A program made the position numbers and the translations under genes. A DNA stretch of 64,000 nucleotides from the NCBI GenBank assembly GCA_027924585.1, contig BSBM01000179.1:15296501-15360500 (forward strand). The letters run 5' to 3'. A model generated the notes under the pieces. That model did not search any database and had not been told where the DNA came from. It was given only the letters and a program-made list of their open reading frames with translations. Shown here piece by piece: positions 1 through 10,815 of the stretch. This DNA comes from Larix kaempferi. Taxonomy: Eukaryota; Streptophyta; Pinopsida; Pinales; Pinaceae. The first letter of the stretch is position 1. Each line of letters starts with the position of its first letter.

Positions 1-373
1 CGACAACCTTGTTTGACTTGCCCGATTTATGTCGCAACATGGAGGTATATCCCTGCAAGAATTCAACCCACTTCATGTGCCGCTGATTCAACTTCGACTG
101 AGAATTCAAGTACCTCGGTGCTTGGTGATCTATGTATAACACAAATTCCTTTGGCAACAAATAATTCCTCCACTATTCTTGGACAATAGCATAAAACTCC
201 AGGTCGTAGACCAAGTATTTTTGCTTCGCCTTGTCCAACTTTTCATTGAAGAATGCAATTGGTCGTCCCTCCTGGCTCAACACTGCGCCAATTTCCATTC
301 CACTCGTGTCGCAATCGACTTGGAAAACTTTGTCGAAATCTGGGAGAGCTAACATTGGGCTCTTTGTCACCTT
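1..373 (-). pseudogene. gypsy A RNase H domain (partial)
   Basis: The minus frame ending at 373 encodes the start of a Ty3-type RNase H: a FQVDCDTSGMEIGAVLSQ motif, the usual first catalytic Asp context, followed by PIAFFNEKLDKAK and YDLEFYAIVQ. After a stop near 170-175 the same frame continues with WRNYLLPKEFVLY and IDHQAPRYLNSQ, another RNase H signature, and reaches the window edge shortly before the expected DALSRR-type end. It is separated from RT by a TAG codon at 374-376 in the same frame. The enzyme would remove the RNA template strand during cDNA synthesis. It is inactive here. Confidence 0.85.
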
Positions 374-1548
374 CTACTTCAACTTGTCGAAGGATTTCTG
401 GGAAGCTTTCATCCACTTGAACTTCCCTTTCTTCATGCAGTCTGTCAATGGTGCACATATTCGACTGAATCCTCTGATGAACTTCCTGTAAAAACTAGCA
501 AGTCCTTGGAAACTCCACACTCCTGTTGTGCTTGTCGGTTCTAGCCACTCCAATATTTTCTTCACCTTTTCTGAGTCCATCACTAACCCTCTACCCGAGA
601 TTACGAATCCCAAGTACTCCAGTTCTTCCTTCATGAAGAAACACTTTTGTAGGTTCACCATTAGTTTCTCTTCCTGTAGCTTCTGCAACACTTGTCGAAT
701 GTGCTCCAAATGTTCGACTTTGGTTCGATTGAATATCAAGATGTCGTCGAGGTACACTGCGCCTAAATTTCCCAAGAATGGTTTCGATACTTCGTTAATC
801 AACTGCATGAATGTACTAGGTGCATTAGTCAATCCGAAGGGCATGACTAACCACTCATACAGTCCTTCCTTCATCTTGAAGGTTGTCTTCAATTTATCAT
901 CTTCTCTGACCCTGATTTGGTGATACCCACTCTCCAGGTTGATCTTGGTGAAGAATCTTGCTCCACTCAAGGAATCCATCAAGTCGTCCATCCTTGGAAA
1001 TGGAAACCTATACTTGATCATGATCTTGTTGATAGATCTGGAGTCTGTACACATCCTCCATTCTCCACCTTTCTTCGGTTCTAGTACAGCTGGTACCACA
1101 CATGGGCTCAGACTTTCTCTGATCAATCCCTTGTCCAAAAAAATTGGACTTGTCGATTGAGTTCCTGAACCTCTGTTAGAGTCATTTTATGTGGTTCCTT
1201 GTTTGGAAAACTCGATCCTGGAATCAAGTCGATCTAATGGGATATGCTTCTCGTTAGTGGAAATCCTGTTAGTGCCTCGTCGACTATTATGCTCCTGAAC
1301 TCGTCAAGAATTTCGTCTACTTTGATCGAAATTCTCTCCATCGTCGACCTTTTGAAACATGGTCCTTTCGGAATGATGGTGAAACATCCCGACTGTTTCT
1401 CTTCCTCTACTAGGAATTCCTTCGATTAGCACATCAACACTTGCTTCTCACAATAGTTTTTTTTTCCCTCCTTGTAGTCGGCTCGATCCTCCTACTTTGG
1501 CTTCAACATCCTTCACGTGCCATTTTTCCACACTGTGACTTTATTGGC
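374..1548 (-). pseudogene. gypsy A reverse transcriptase and protease-RT linker
   Basis: The 254-codon minus frame 374-1138 is a Ty3/gypsy reverse transcriptase. Visible blocks are [59 protein letters not shown] and the catalytic YLDDILIF, then [16 protein letters not shown]. The catalytic box is YLDD rather than the usual YVDD or YIDD. One palm change is [10 protein letters not shown] where DL.SGYHQ is normal, which would remove a catalytic Asp. Upstream (1139-1548) the linker to protease is recognisable but shifted: a run of seven A on the plus strand near 1136-1142 marks the frame change. The copy cannot make an active polymerase. Confidence 0.88.
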
Positions 1549-2424
1549 TCAACCATCACAGATCATCTTCCGATCATATTGCCATGGCCTCCCTAACAAA
1601 AAATGACAAGTTTCCATTGGGATTACGTCGCAGAGTACACTGTCTTCAAGTTTCCCAACTTTAAAGTTGACCAAGAACTGTCTCATTACCTTCACATGAT
1701 GTCCTTTCTGTAACCAGGATATCTTGTATGGATTTGGGTGTTGCTGACATCTCAAACCCAAATTTTCAATGACCGCCATCGACACTAAATTCTCTATATT
1801 GCCACCATCGACAATGGTCTTGCAATACCTATCGTCGATCAACACTTTGGTCTGAAAGATAATATTTGATTGTTCTGACTCCTTCTCTTCGCACTGGTTG
1901 TCCTGGACCAACGTTCTCTTGGTCGTCATGTTTTGACCTTTTCCTCTACCATCTTCACCACTATCGGATGTCGAATTCGTCTTCTCGTCTCCCTGGTCAT
2001 CTCTTTGACATCTGGGTTTGGATTCCTTTGCCATGTGTATATTCTCTGGGCATTCATAAGATTTGTGTCCCAATCCATGACACTTATAATAGACTACAAC
2101 TGGTATGTCAGCTCCTTTCTTCTCTGTTGGACCACATCGACCAAACGCACCTCGACCGCGGGTCTCTCGACCTTCCCGTCGGTTTCCTTGTGCTTTCTCT
2201 CTAGTCGATGTCCCTTCTGCATGTCGGTCATCTTTGACATCTTCTCTCCTGGTTCCGCTACTTTGTCCCTTCACGGAAATAGTCTTCACACCTCGATCAA
2301 TCATCCTCCCTCTAGTCAATGCGGTTTTCCTCGACTTTTCTTCTGCCTTCAGAGCTAGTTGGTAGGATTCACCGACTGCTCTGAACTTCAATAGGCTCAA
2401 CTCGTCATGTATAACATATTTCAA
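1549..2424 (-). pseudogene. gypsy A gag C-terminus, zinc knuckle and protease
   Basis: A 291-codon minus frame. Residues 1-100 are the basic end of gag. A nucleic-acid-binding knuckle follows as YKCHGLGHKSYECP, but the first Cys of the CX2CX4HX4C pattern is replaced by Tyr (VVYYKC). After an acidic linker comes a retropepsin-like domain, KVLIDDRYCKTIVDGGNIENLVS, with DGG in the active-site position; the ILGRPW-like motif of the family is seen as LLGRPWQYD near the end. Gag and protease are fused in one frame, as is common in plant gypsy elements. The broken knuckle and the frameshift before RT make it a pseudogene. Confidence 0.8.
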
Positions 2425-3045
2425 TCCATTTACATATATGGCAACTGCTTATTAGCCTTCATCGGTTTGACCAGATCTTATCAATAGTCTGTATAACTCT
2501 TCTGTGTATTCCTTCACGGTCATCTCTTTTTGTCAAAAGTTTTATAACTTTCTAAACAAGGAAATCACATAGTCACTAGGCAGGAACTTCCCTTTCAGCT
2601 TGGAAACCATTTTGTCGTAAGACTTGATTTTATCCTTTCCTTTCTTGACTCTATCAACCTGTACATTGTCCCACCACAATAAGGCATGACCCTTCAACCT
2701 TAGACATGTAGTTTTAACCCTTTTAGGATCCTCTATCTGCTCTATGTCGAATTATTTCTCCATTTATTTGAACTGGTCGATCAAGTATTCTGGATCTAGA
2801 ATTCTTGAGTAGGTACTCACATCCATATTTGTTCTACCTCTCATCTCTGTCAGTAGATTGATCAGTTTATCTTCTAGTTCTTCTTATACTGCTTCCCAAG
2901 ATTCCACTTCCTCGTCTTTTTCATCACTATGGTCAAGTGCATTGAGAATGCATCCATGCCTCTGTCTTTCTTTGATCGTTGCGACCTCACTGGTCAAACT
3001 CTTCATTGTTTGCATGCACTCATCGAACATTTCATGATCAACCAT
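2425..3045 (-). pseudogene. gypsy A gag N-terminal region, degenerate
   Basis: The minus frame beginning at an ATG at about 3043-3045 reads MVDHEMFDECMQTMKSL and can be followed through several stops to the 1549-2424 frame. It contains the retrotransposon gag core, recognisable as the FDIEQIEDPKR and LRLKGHALLWWDN blocks. It is homologous to the plus-strand fragments at 4468 and 8309, which start with MIDREMFEECVH. A TAA stop lies just before the MEK.FD motif, and the copy at 8590 has one in the same place. No intact protein can be made. Confidence 0.72.
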
Positions 3046-3226
3046 AACTCCTCCGCCTCGTGCTATTTGTCGTACAACTCAGACATTTACACCTCATTGT
3101 TCCATTCTTTCAATTGAGGTTCTCCTCTTGTCCAATCGCAACTGGACTTTCATGCACAACTCTACCCAACCGCAGCTAGAGCTATTCACACACTCGCAAG
3201 CTCTTCCTGACCTTAGGATTCTGCTA

Positions 3227-3237
3227 CTCTGATACCA
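3227..3237 (-). other. primer-binding site, initiator tRNA-Met type
   Basis: On the minus strand the bases read TGGTATCAGAG, the complement of the 3' end of plant initiator tRNA-Met. Two bases separate it from the LTR end (TTGTGCCA). It primes minus-strand cDNA synthesis of the family A element. Confidence 0.85.
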
Positions 3238-3239
3238 CC

Positions 3240-4140
3240 TGGCACAAGGGTGGGTCTGATCGGACCCGCTTGCTTAAAAATAACACACAACAAACACACG
3301 ATGCACTCACAAATACTAGATGTGAATTGGAATGCCAAGAAGTTGGTTTAGATTACCTCAATGAATTACAAAGTTACATGCAATCTAATAAACAAGTTGG
3401 CCTTAGCCTGTTACAATATACATAAGTAAATAGTGTGTTTCTCTTTGTGTGTGATCCTCTCCTCATTACACTTCTCTACTGATGCCAGAATGAATGAGCA
3501 ATGAGAGATCCCCTCCTCTGTGCCTTCGCACCAGTCTTCTACTATGCTCTGTTGCTGTTCCCAAGGTCCACTCTGTTCCCAGAGACGTCCTTCTCTATCC
3601 GCTACTCAACCTATGACCCGAAGGATCCTGTAGTTGTCAGCGCCCCTGGCTGTGCTGCACAACCTTTTCCCGTGGTGACACCACGTCTGGTCTCAACCAC
3701 CTTCTTAACTGCCTTAACTTCCTCAATAACCCTCAACGGTTGTTGTCTTGAATACGACACCCATGACTTTGCTATTGTTGTCGGCCTTACCATGGTCCTC
3801 TACGACATGTCGACCATACTGTACTTTGTCAGTCCTTGAATTATCTTGTCGGATTCACTTAGTCTCTATAGCTTCTAGTCCGCCCCATCCTCCCCGCTTG
3901 GCCTTGGCTACTTTATTCGGTGTTGATATTCGACCTCTTGTCAACATCTTGACTCCTTTGATCTATGCTTCTGTTGATGTCGACCTTTAATCCCGTCGAA
4001 CATACTTCGACAGCTTCCTGCTTGACTACTTGGCTTCGACTGCCAATCTTCTTCGAACCAGTGGTCATCGAAAATCCCCATGATCGACTTCTTCTGTCGA
4101 TCAACTTCAACTGTTTCTCCTAGGCCCCGATGCTCCTGCA
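3240..4140 (-). repeat. gypsy A 5' LTR (outer boundary uncertain)
   Basis: The LTR ends with CCA two bases before the PBS. On the plus strand it therefore starts TGGCACAAGG at 3240. A possible outer end is GCTCCTGCA near 4140, which would make a 901-bp LTR with TG...CA ends, but no second LTR is in the window to confirm it. Open frames inside it (for example 3501-3839, plus) have no recognisable domain. The stretch 3740-4137 is unusually rich in TCGA. Confidence 0.5.
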
Positions 4141-4246
4141 TTATTAATTAAATCCATACTTCTTGGAATCTTTCAGTCGTGTGTTTGGGTGAGTGTTGCC
4201 TTTGTGTAACTTGATCTACAGACTGACTATGCATGTTTGCGCCAGC

Positions 4247-4257
4247 TAGTATTAGAG
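4247..4257 (+). other. degenerate PBS of plus-strand gypsy A copy
   Basis: TAGTATTAGAG follows an LTR-like end TTGCGCCA (ending 4244) and two spacer bases, mirroring the arrangement in the minus copy (TTGTGCCA, GG, TGGTATCAGAG). The following leader, with GTTGGGTAGAGTTG near 4325, also matches the leader of the minus copy. The call rests on this alignment by eye. Confidence 0.55.
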
Positions 4258-4467
4258 TAGGAAGAAATCCTGCATGGTGAGTCCAGTTAATATTGGACGA
4301 GGTGAGGAAATCTAGCTGGGGTTGGGTAGAGTTGCGAAGCGCATGTGGAACCTTGGTTGCAATCAGGAAGGGGTGGTGCATGTTAGCCGGTTGAATCCGT
4401 AACTATGGCTTAGAGGGGTGTAAATTTATGTGGTAGAGGACGAAGACCACACGAAGGCACAGGGGTC

Positions 4468-4671
4468 ATGATTGACCGAGAGATGTTTGAGGAATGTGTT
4501 CATAACATGAGGAGTCTGAAGAGTGAATTGGCTATAGTGAAAGAATCCCAAAAGAGGGGATTGGGTATTGATACCCTTGACCATACTGATGAAGAGGTTG
4601 AGGTGTTGGGATCCGGAGTTATCTTTTATAATGATGTTATTTACATTAATTTCCCATCCTACCTACCATGA
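4468..4671 (+). pseudogene. gypsy A gag start, copy 1
   Basis: The frame starts MIDREMFEECVHNMRSL and runs through KRGLGIDTLDHTDEEVEVLG. It is the N-terminus of the family A gag, closely matching the copy at 8309 and the minus copy at 3045. Homology to copy 2 stops at about 4610, where unrelated AT-rich sequence begins; the remaining codons to 4671 are read-through. The upstream leader (about 4387-4467, including GGTAGAGGACGAAGACC) also matches copy 2 (about 8224-8308). It is a truncated fragment, probably cut by an insertion or rearrangement. Confidence 0.7.
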
Positions 4672-7600
4672 TTTAATACATCTATGTTCAATAAGGATAT
4701 CTTTTACTTTGTTTTATTAATTAAATCTCGTAAATGTAAAGTGAGCCTAATATGTTATTTTTAAATGTATTAAATGCAACATTGTGCAAATGATAAACTT
4801 TTGGTGCTTCATTTGACCTTTTATTCAGCATTCCATTCGGTCTCTAAGTTATGCACTAGGATTGATAGCATTGGTTTGGTTTATCTTCGTCTTCCACTTC
4901 TCGCTAGTCTTGTCGATCGTGCATGTACAAATCAAAATCATAACTCTATAATAAAATTTAGAATATTTTAAATGTTAAAAAAATAGAATAATCATCATTC
5001 TTAAAATATTAATAAATTTGTTTACATTAAAATAATCATAATTTTAATGATTTAACAAGTTTCAAAAAGATAAAACTTTAAAACTATAAAACATGACAAT
5101 ATATATCATTACTATTCCACTCACGCTTGAATTCTTTTTAACAAAAAAAAATAAAAAAGTAAACAATATAATAAAATTCTTAAACAAGTGGAAACATGGT
5201 TATGTTTCTTTAAACTTTGAATATGACATTAGTTATTCTTTTTTTAAAACCATATATAAAGCATGCGTTGACCATAGTATAAAACATTCGACATGGATAT
5301 ACCATTTGATTGCCATTACATTGATTTTGGTATAACTAACGGACTTTTTGTTTTGCAGGTTCACGTGAAGGAGGAATGGAATGCACAAAGGAACAAAGGG
5401 ATTGAGATTCTTCTAGCACAACACATAATTAACACATCAATTAGCAACTCAGCACCCAACCATCAATTTGACAAACAACCCAGCAGAAATTCAGCCCAGA
5501 AATCGAATTGATGAACTAATTTCAATAATGTAAAACCCAGATTTTTAGAAGAGAATATTTCTGGGCGGCCATATTGTGCCTTGGTTTGCATGCACGTGGA
5601 AGCAGATCTCACCAAACGGTAAAATGGGTTTGAAGAAAATCAAGCTAGCTACAAAACCCAAAAATCGTTTCTCTAGAATCGCAACCACAAAAGAGTTATC
5701 AAAGGGACATTTTGCTAACTTTTGCCAAATGTGCGTTTTTTGGGTTGGCCGTTTTTTGAGTTGTTCATGTGCTTTAATGGAGTCGTTTTTCAGCATTGAA
5801 GGCCCTCTATTTTTAGAGAGGTCAGGGTCGACCTCCTCTCCCTTGTAAAAACATATAAATTCAGGCTCAGGCCACATAAAAAGCTAGCATGTAATTTGTT
5901 GTTAAAAGACTCTACGCGTTGATAATACAAGTTCTGCTCTTTGCTGTCTCCATTTTGTGGTGATTGAATGCGTGTGGTGATTCCTTAGGAGGAAGAATCA
6001 ACCTCTGTTCCTAAGAGGGACCCTCAGGTGTAGTCAGTTTTGTGTATTCCTATTTCTGCATTTCGTTTTTCCTTTCAGCTAAGTATTGTATTCTCTGTTC
6101 TTACTATATGTAAATGTTTCTTTCCCTTGTGTATGTTCATAGCATTGTTGCCTTGTATTTCTACATAAACGTTTTAATTTTGTTCATGCGTGCTTTGTCA
6201 ATTGAGCTCATCATAAACTCTTAGATAGGAAAAGAGATCTTTATTTAGTGTAATTCGTAGGTAGTGTTTTAGTTCATTTTGTATAGCAGTGTTATTGTTC
6301 TTAACATAGGTTAGGGTTTGAAGTTTAGTTTATGGTTCATGCATTTGAATTTATTTCTATTTTGTGCACATTGTATTCAAGAATTGATTTTCATTGCTAT
6401 AGCTTTCATTGATTAGATATAATTGCACTTTCGATTTCGCTTAGTTTCTATGTCATAGGAATTAGCCTAGTTAAGTTAAATGCAATTAGTTAGCTTCCTT
6501 TTGCATAAAACAATAAGCTTTAGTTTGTTTCCATAGACTTAGTTGTATTTTCTTTTAATTGTAGGATCTACAGATCTCATTTGCTTTATCATAGCTTAGA
6601 CTCTAAGTTAATTCAATTATGTCTTTCCACAAGATTTGACTTTCGAATAAAGCTTTAGACTTAGTGATGGTATTCCTTTAGAATTTCATAATCTGCAAAT
6701 TTCATTTATCTTGTTGTAATTTTTAAATGCAAGTTTAACTTAGAGTAGTTTCAATTACAATAATTTACCTTAAAGATTGAATTGAAAAGTGAACTCTATG
6801 CTAATATCAAACTTCTTAAAGCTCATGCTAAAGGAAATTCATCAATTTGATAAAAGTATTAAGGTATTAAATGAGAAATCAACATCCTAGTTCACTTTCT
6901 GTCAACTGTTCTGTTTTCTGTGTCACTACCTAGATTTCTGTTTACTTAATTTAGTTTATGAGTTATATTAGAATGAATTTAAATAGCTCATTTACTGTCA
7001 TGCTTGCACCATAGATTAGTATGCATAAACCCAACTGGTATTAAAATCAGTTAGCTTGTTTATTTTCATAGTTTGCATCATTTTTGTCATCCGGACTTTC
7101 ATTCGGACCGTCATCCGGACTGCCATCTAGAATTTAATATTTTCTGTTGTGTTTTTATGCTTAATTAGAGTTTAAATTTCTCAGGTTTTGAATTGCATGC
7201 ACCTCCTATAGCTGGCCAGTACCTGCATGTGTAGTTAAAACCTTGTTTTGAATTCCATAGAGCTGGTTTAAACCTCATTTCCATTCTAAGTTCTTTTCAT
7301 CTCTTTAGCCTACTTTTAGTTTTCATTTCCAGTTTGTATTTGAATTTGCAGTCAATACTTTACTCTGTTTTATAGCTTGCTATTATCCTAGAACTTGTTG
7401 ATTCCATTCTTAGCTTAGTTCATTTTATTTCAGTAGGTGTAATAGGATAGAATTAGCTTTCAATTAACACTTAATAAGTCTTCTTTGAATATCATTTAGA
7501 TGTAATCGATCTAAGTGGTTAAAGATCAGTTTTAACTAGCATAAATTTGCTTCTCAGTTTTAGAATAGTTTACATCATCTTTTTCATGATCAAATAGAAT

Positions 7601-8221
7601 GGTTTGATTTACTTATTGAATGAGAATAGTAGTATCATGTTTCTATTGTAGGTTTGCTTACAAACTGGGATTGTTTTTAGTCATTTGAATTCTTGTTTTG
7701 TACTTAGGTCTGCTTGAACTCCAAGTTTAGTTTGCTTTGATTAGTTTACTATTTTGTAATGCATTTATTTTTGCTTGGTCTTTAGAATAGTGTTTTGGTT
7801 TGCTTTTTTGAATTCGAAGTAAATTAGTTAGATTAAATTACATATATCAAAGTAGTTAGTTTGCTTGCGTAGAAATAGCATAGTTTTATGTTTGAAGTAA
7901 TTAGTTTACAAGTTACATAGCTTAGAGCTTAGATCCTTAGTAGTCAGCTGCAATTGAATTCTTAGATAGATCTTTCATTCTGCACAGATAGAATAGATTA
8001 ATAGTTTGCTTGAAGTAGTTTTTGTTTTGTTAATTAATTGCTTTCAGGCCAAGCACTGCTTTCTAGATTAATATCTGCATTACATTGCAATTTCAATTAT
8101 TGTTCATAGGTTAGGATATCCTAGAAAAATATAGACTTTAGTCCTACACATATAGTGTTTGCATCTCACAAGCTACCTCCCCAAGTTGACAATTAAGTGT
8201 TGAATTAGATAGTATATATTT
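4672..8221. other. AT-rich non-coding interval between two gag copies
   Basis: About 3.5 kb without a credible gene. From 4672 to 5500 it is very AT-rich with no domain. From about 5529 (TGTAAAACCC, a common gypsy LTR start) the sequence looks like an LTR or retroelement leader: a TATA box at about 5859 (ATATAAATTC), then a T-rich stretch to 8200. A short imperfect array of about 11 bp (GTCATCCGGAC and variants, four units) lies at 7088-7132. A palindrome GAGGTC-AGGGTC-GACCTC lies near 5818. No coding capacity is seen on either strand; the 110-codon minus frame 5545-5877 has no recognisable domain. Confidence 0.45.
5529..6060 (+). promoter_or_regulatory. possible LTR promoter region of an unclassified element
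   Basis: It starts TGTAAAACCC and contains a TATA box (about 5859) followed by GGCTCAGGCCAC and, 60-200 bases on, poly-A-signal-like AATAC and T-rich stretches. This order (U3, TATA, R) is typical of plant LTRs. No matching second LTR was found, so the assignment is weak. Confidence 0.3.
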
Positions 8222-8833
8222 TCACTGGTGGAATCTGTAACTGTGGCTTAAAGGGATGTAAATGTCTGTGGTAGAGGACGAAGACCACACGAAGGTGCAG
8301 GGGTCATGATTGACTAAGAGATGTTTGAGGAATGTGTTCATACCATGAGGAGTCTGAAGAGTGAATTGGCTACAATGAAAGAATCCGAGAAGAGGGGACT
8401 AGGTATTGATACCCTTGACCATAGTGATGAATAGGTTGAGGATGAAGAAAATGATCCTAAGGATGAACATAAAGAAGACCCAAGAGACAATTTACTGAAG
8501 GTGTTGTCTGAGATGAGGGGTAGATCGAAGATGGAGGTCTCTACCTACTCAGGGAGTCTAAACCCTGAAGAGTTGATAGACTGGATAAGATAAATGGAGA
8601 AATACTTCGACATGGACCAGATAGAGGACCCCAAGACGGTAAACATTGCTTGTTTGAAGTTGAAAGGTCATACCTCATTGTTGTGGGACGATGTACCGGC
8701 TGACAGAGTGAGGAAAAGAAAAGAAAAGGTGAAGACTTGGGATAGGATGGTCGCCAAGTTGAAGGATAAATCCCTTCCCTTCAACTATATGATCTCCTTG
8801 TTCAAGAAGTTGCATGTAATGTCCCCATTTTGA
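8222..8833 (+). pseudogene. gypsy A gag start, copy 2 (truncated)
   Basis: The leader and gag N-terminus repeat copy 1 and extend further: MIDREMFEECVH near 8309 (here ATGATTGACTAAG, so it already has a stop), then VSTYSGSLNPEELIDWIR, a TAA, and MEKYFDMDQIEDPK, CLKLKGHTSLLWDD and MVAKLKDKSLPFNYM. This is the conserved retrotransposon gag region. Stops at about 8315, 8432 and 8591 make it non-functional. Homology ends at 8814, where TGTAATGTCCCC starts the next element, so gag was cut by that insertion. The codons after 8814 belong to the LTR. Confidence 0.75.
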
Positions 8834-10222
8834 CCCTTAGGGTTTATTGGCTTCAATGTAAATATTGTATGCAATGTGTGTTTCCCTAGTGTGGAGCTCA
8901 AGGCCAAGGTCCCAATAGTAGATGATTAGGTTTAATTACATACGCAAGTAGTTGATAATCCATGTGATGTTAAGCCATGAGATAATTGTAAATGATGTAA
9001 ATAATACTATGTAATAAAATAACGTGAAAATAACCAAGGAATGATTATGGTTGCAACCAAATGAGGGGGACTATATATCCACTAGGGACAGGTGAGGGGG
9101 TTATGGGATTGGAACCATGCTGCCACTTACCCATTTATGAACCCATTTGACTCCCTGTGCTGACATTTATTTATGTTATAGAGGGTGGTTGAGGAAAACA
9201 ACCCATGAATTCGATGGAGTATGGGGTAGCCTGCGAATCCATATGGTAGGGCATGTCCTTGTGTTTTTACTGTCCCTTAAGCCACTCCATGCCTGGTATT
9301 TCTCCCATCCTAATCCATACCCCAATATTGGATGAAGGACTTCATTCATACACACAGGGTAGGGGGAGCTGAAAAAAAAAGAGGAGGGAGAAATCGTGGT
9401 TCGGTGTAAGTTGAATTGCAGAAATGATAGCACTTAGGAAACCCTACATAGAAGGAAAACCCCATTGAGAAATCCATGAACCTGGATTCTGGGGTGAATT
9501 GCAGAGCATAATATGCTCATAAAACCATGTGGAAGAACCCTGCATTGGTGGCTGTGAACCCAACTGTGTGATAGCGTTGCTCGGCTAGAGAGTGTGGAGA
9601 AGGAAACCTAAGGGGGAAGAACCAAGAGGTCTTAGATTGTCTTCCATAACTCTGTAGAGGAACTTATTAAGTTAGAAAACCTAACCTTCCTTCCCATTTG
9701 CTTGACAAAGCTAACGTTGGTTAGATGCCCTAGTTGACTATGAACCCATGCTGTGAGTGAACCTGAGAGGGACTCCTTAGTGGATACATAGCCCTAGCTC
9801 GGAGATGATCTCTGATTTCTGAAATAATAGAGGCTAGGCAAAGATCTATGGTTGGGTTGGAAAGTTGTAGTGCATAGTCAGTTTGCTTGGAGGATTCAAT
9901 GCAAAATATATGTGCCCTTGTGGTGTTCAAATGGTGTTATTTCATGTTTTATGCTATGTTTATTATGTTCCAGTTATTGGATGAATAATTACATGAGATT
10001 GGATCAATAGTGGACTATGGATGATCTTCAATATGAGACTGAATGGACATGTCTTATGCTTCATCATGTTGTACATGTTAATGATAGATGGATGCATGAC
10101 TCATTGAGTGTGAATGATGTTGCTTTAGTTATAGTAGTTAAGTGTATGTATGCATCTATTTACTTATGGAAAATGACCCATTGATGAATAGGGCTACATG
10201 CCTATGCTTGTGTTAAGTATGT
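8815..10222 (+). repeat. gypsy B LTR, left part (interrupted by copia-1)
   Basis: Starts TGTAATGTCCCC, a common start for plant gypsy LTRs, immediately after gag sequence of family A. It is followed without a gene to copia-1 at 10223. After copia-1 the same non-coding sequence resumes (17391) and ends AACGTGACA at 18579, three bases before a tRNA-Met-type primer site. Taken together this suggests one LTR of about 2.6 kb with copia-1 inside. No partner LTR is visible, so the call is an inference. Confidence 0.45.
10218..10222. other. target-site duplication of copia-1 (left)
   Basis: TATGT, repeated exactly at 17386-17390 beyond the 3' LTR. Confidence 0.9.
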
Positions 10223-10803
10223 TGTTGATGTATATGTAACTTTGGAATGTATTTCATCTATGTATATTGTACTCTTATAGAGATGTGTTATTCCTTTATA
10301 AGGAAGTGTCGTCATGTGTATTGACAAGTGTCGCAAGTGTCGTAGCTTGCCGATGGGTTATTAGACCACCATGTGTGGGGTCAGCCTTGATTAAGTTAAC
10401 CATGGGTTATTAGACTGAGCTAGACAAGTCAGCCCCATTAGTTTATTAGGCGGGACAGGACAAGTATAAATAGAGATCGGGAGATCTCTATTTGATCATT
10501 TCAGAACTCACACTTCTATCACTCAGAAAGTGGCGCACATGTGAGGAGGAAGATTAGCTGCTAGGAGAAGACTATCTTTGTGTACTTGGGTTGTACTTTG
10601 GTTGTATCATTGCTCTATCTATCTCTGAGGAAGTTGTGGGGTTTTTCACCTTTATGGTTTTCCCCAGTGAAACTCTGTGTGTCTATTGTCTCATGTGATT
10701 GCTTGGTGTGATTGATATGCATTGTTATACTTGATATGCTATACATGTTATTCTCTCAGTAAAGATCCTAGAGTATATGTGAATAAATGCTCAAAAATTA
10801 ACA
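10223..10803 (+). repeat. copia-1 5' LTR
   Basis: 581 bp, TGTTGATG...TTAACA. The TATA box GTATAAATAG is at about 10464, followed by the presumed transcription start; the R and U5 parts carry GGAAGTTGTGGGG and end just before the PBS. Most of the roughly 30 differences from the 3' LTR lie in the U3 part (about 20 in the first 240 bp), with fewer in R-U5. Confidence 0.95.
10465..10493 (+). promoter_or_regulatory. TATA box overlapping a perfect 11-bp inverted repeat
   Basis: TATAAATA at 10465-10472. Starting inside it, AAATAGAGATC (10468-10478) pairs perfectly with GATCTCTATTT (10483-10493) across a GGGA loop. The same hairpin is intact in the 3' LTR at 17050-17075, although the LTRs have diverged elsewhere. 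Confidence 0.8.
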
Positions 10804-10815
10804 TGGTATCAGAGC
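10804..10815 (+). other. copia-1 primer-binding site (initiator tRNA-Met)
   Basis: TGGTATCAGAGC directly abuts the LTR end, matching the complement of the 3' end of plant initiator tRNA-Met. Confidence 0.95.

Larger units (their letters stand above)
1..4140 (-). mobile_element. Ty3/gypsy retrotransposon, family A, minus-strand copy (truncated by window edge)
   Basis: Reading the minus strand from about 4140 down to 1, I see an LTR, a tRNA-Met primer site, gag, a zinc knuckle, protease, reverse transcriptase and RNase H in the canonical Ty3/gypsy order. RNase H runs off the left edge, so integrase and the 3' LTR lie outside. The copy is dead: gag has several stops, protease and RT are in different frames, and a stop separates RT from RNase H. 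A related plus-strand copy starts only a few bases beyond the presumed LTR edge, so two family A copies lie head to head. The outer LTR boundary is a guess. Confidence 0.85.

Noticed and set aside
3501-3839. 112-codon plus frame
   Set aside because: Lies inside the presumed gypsy A LTR; no domain.
5545-5877. 110-codon minus frame
   Set aside because: Overlaps the LTR-like promoter region and has no domain or homologous copy in the window.
8815-8833. C-terminal codons VMSPF of the 8594-8833 frame as gag
   Set aside because: They fall in the LTR that cut the gag at 8814.
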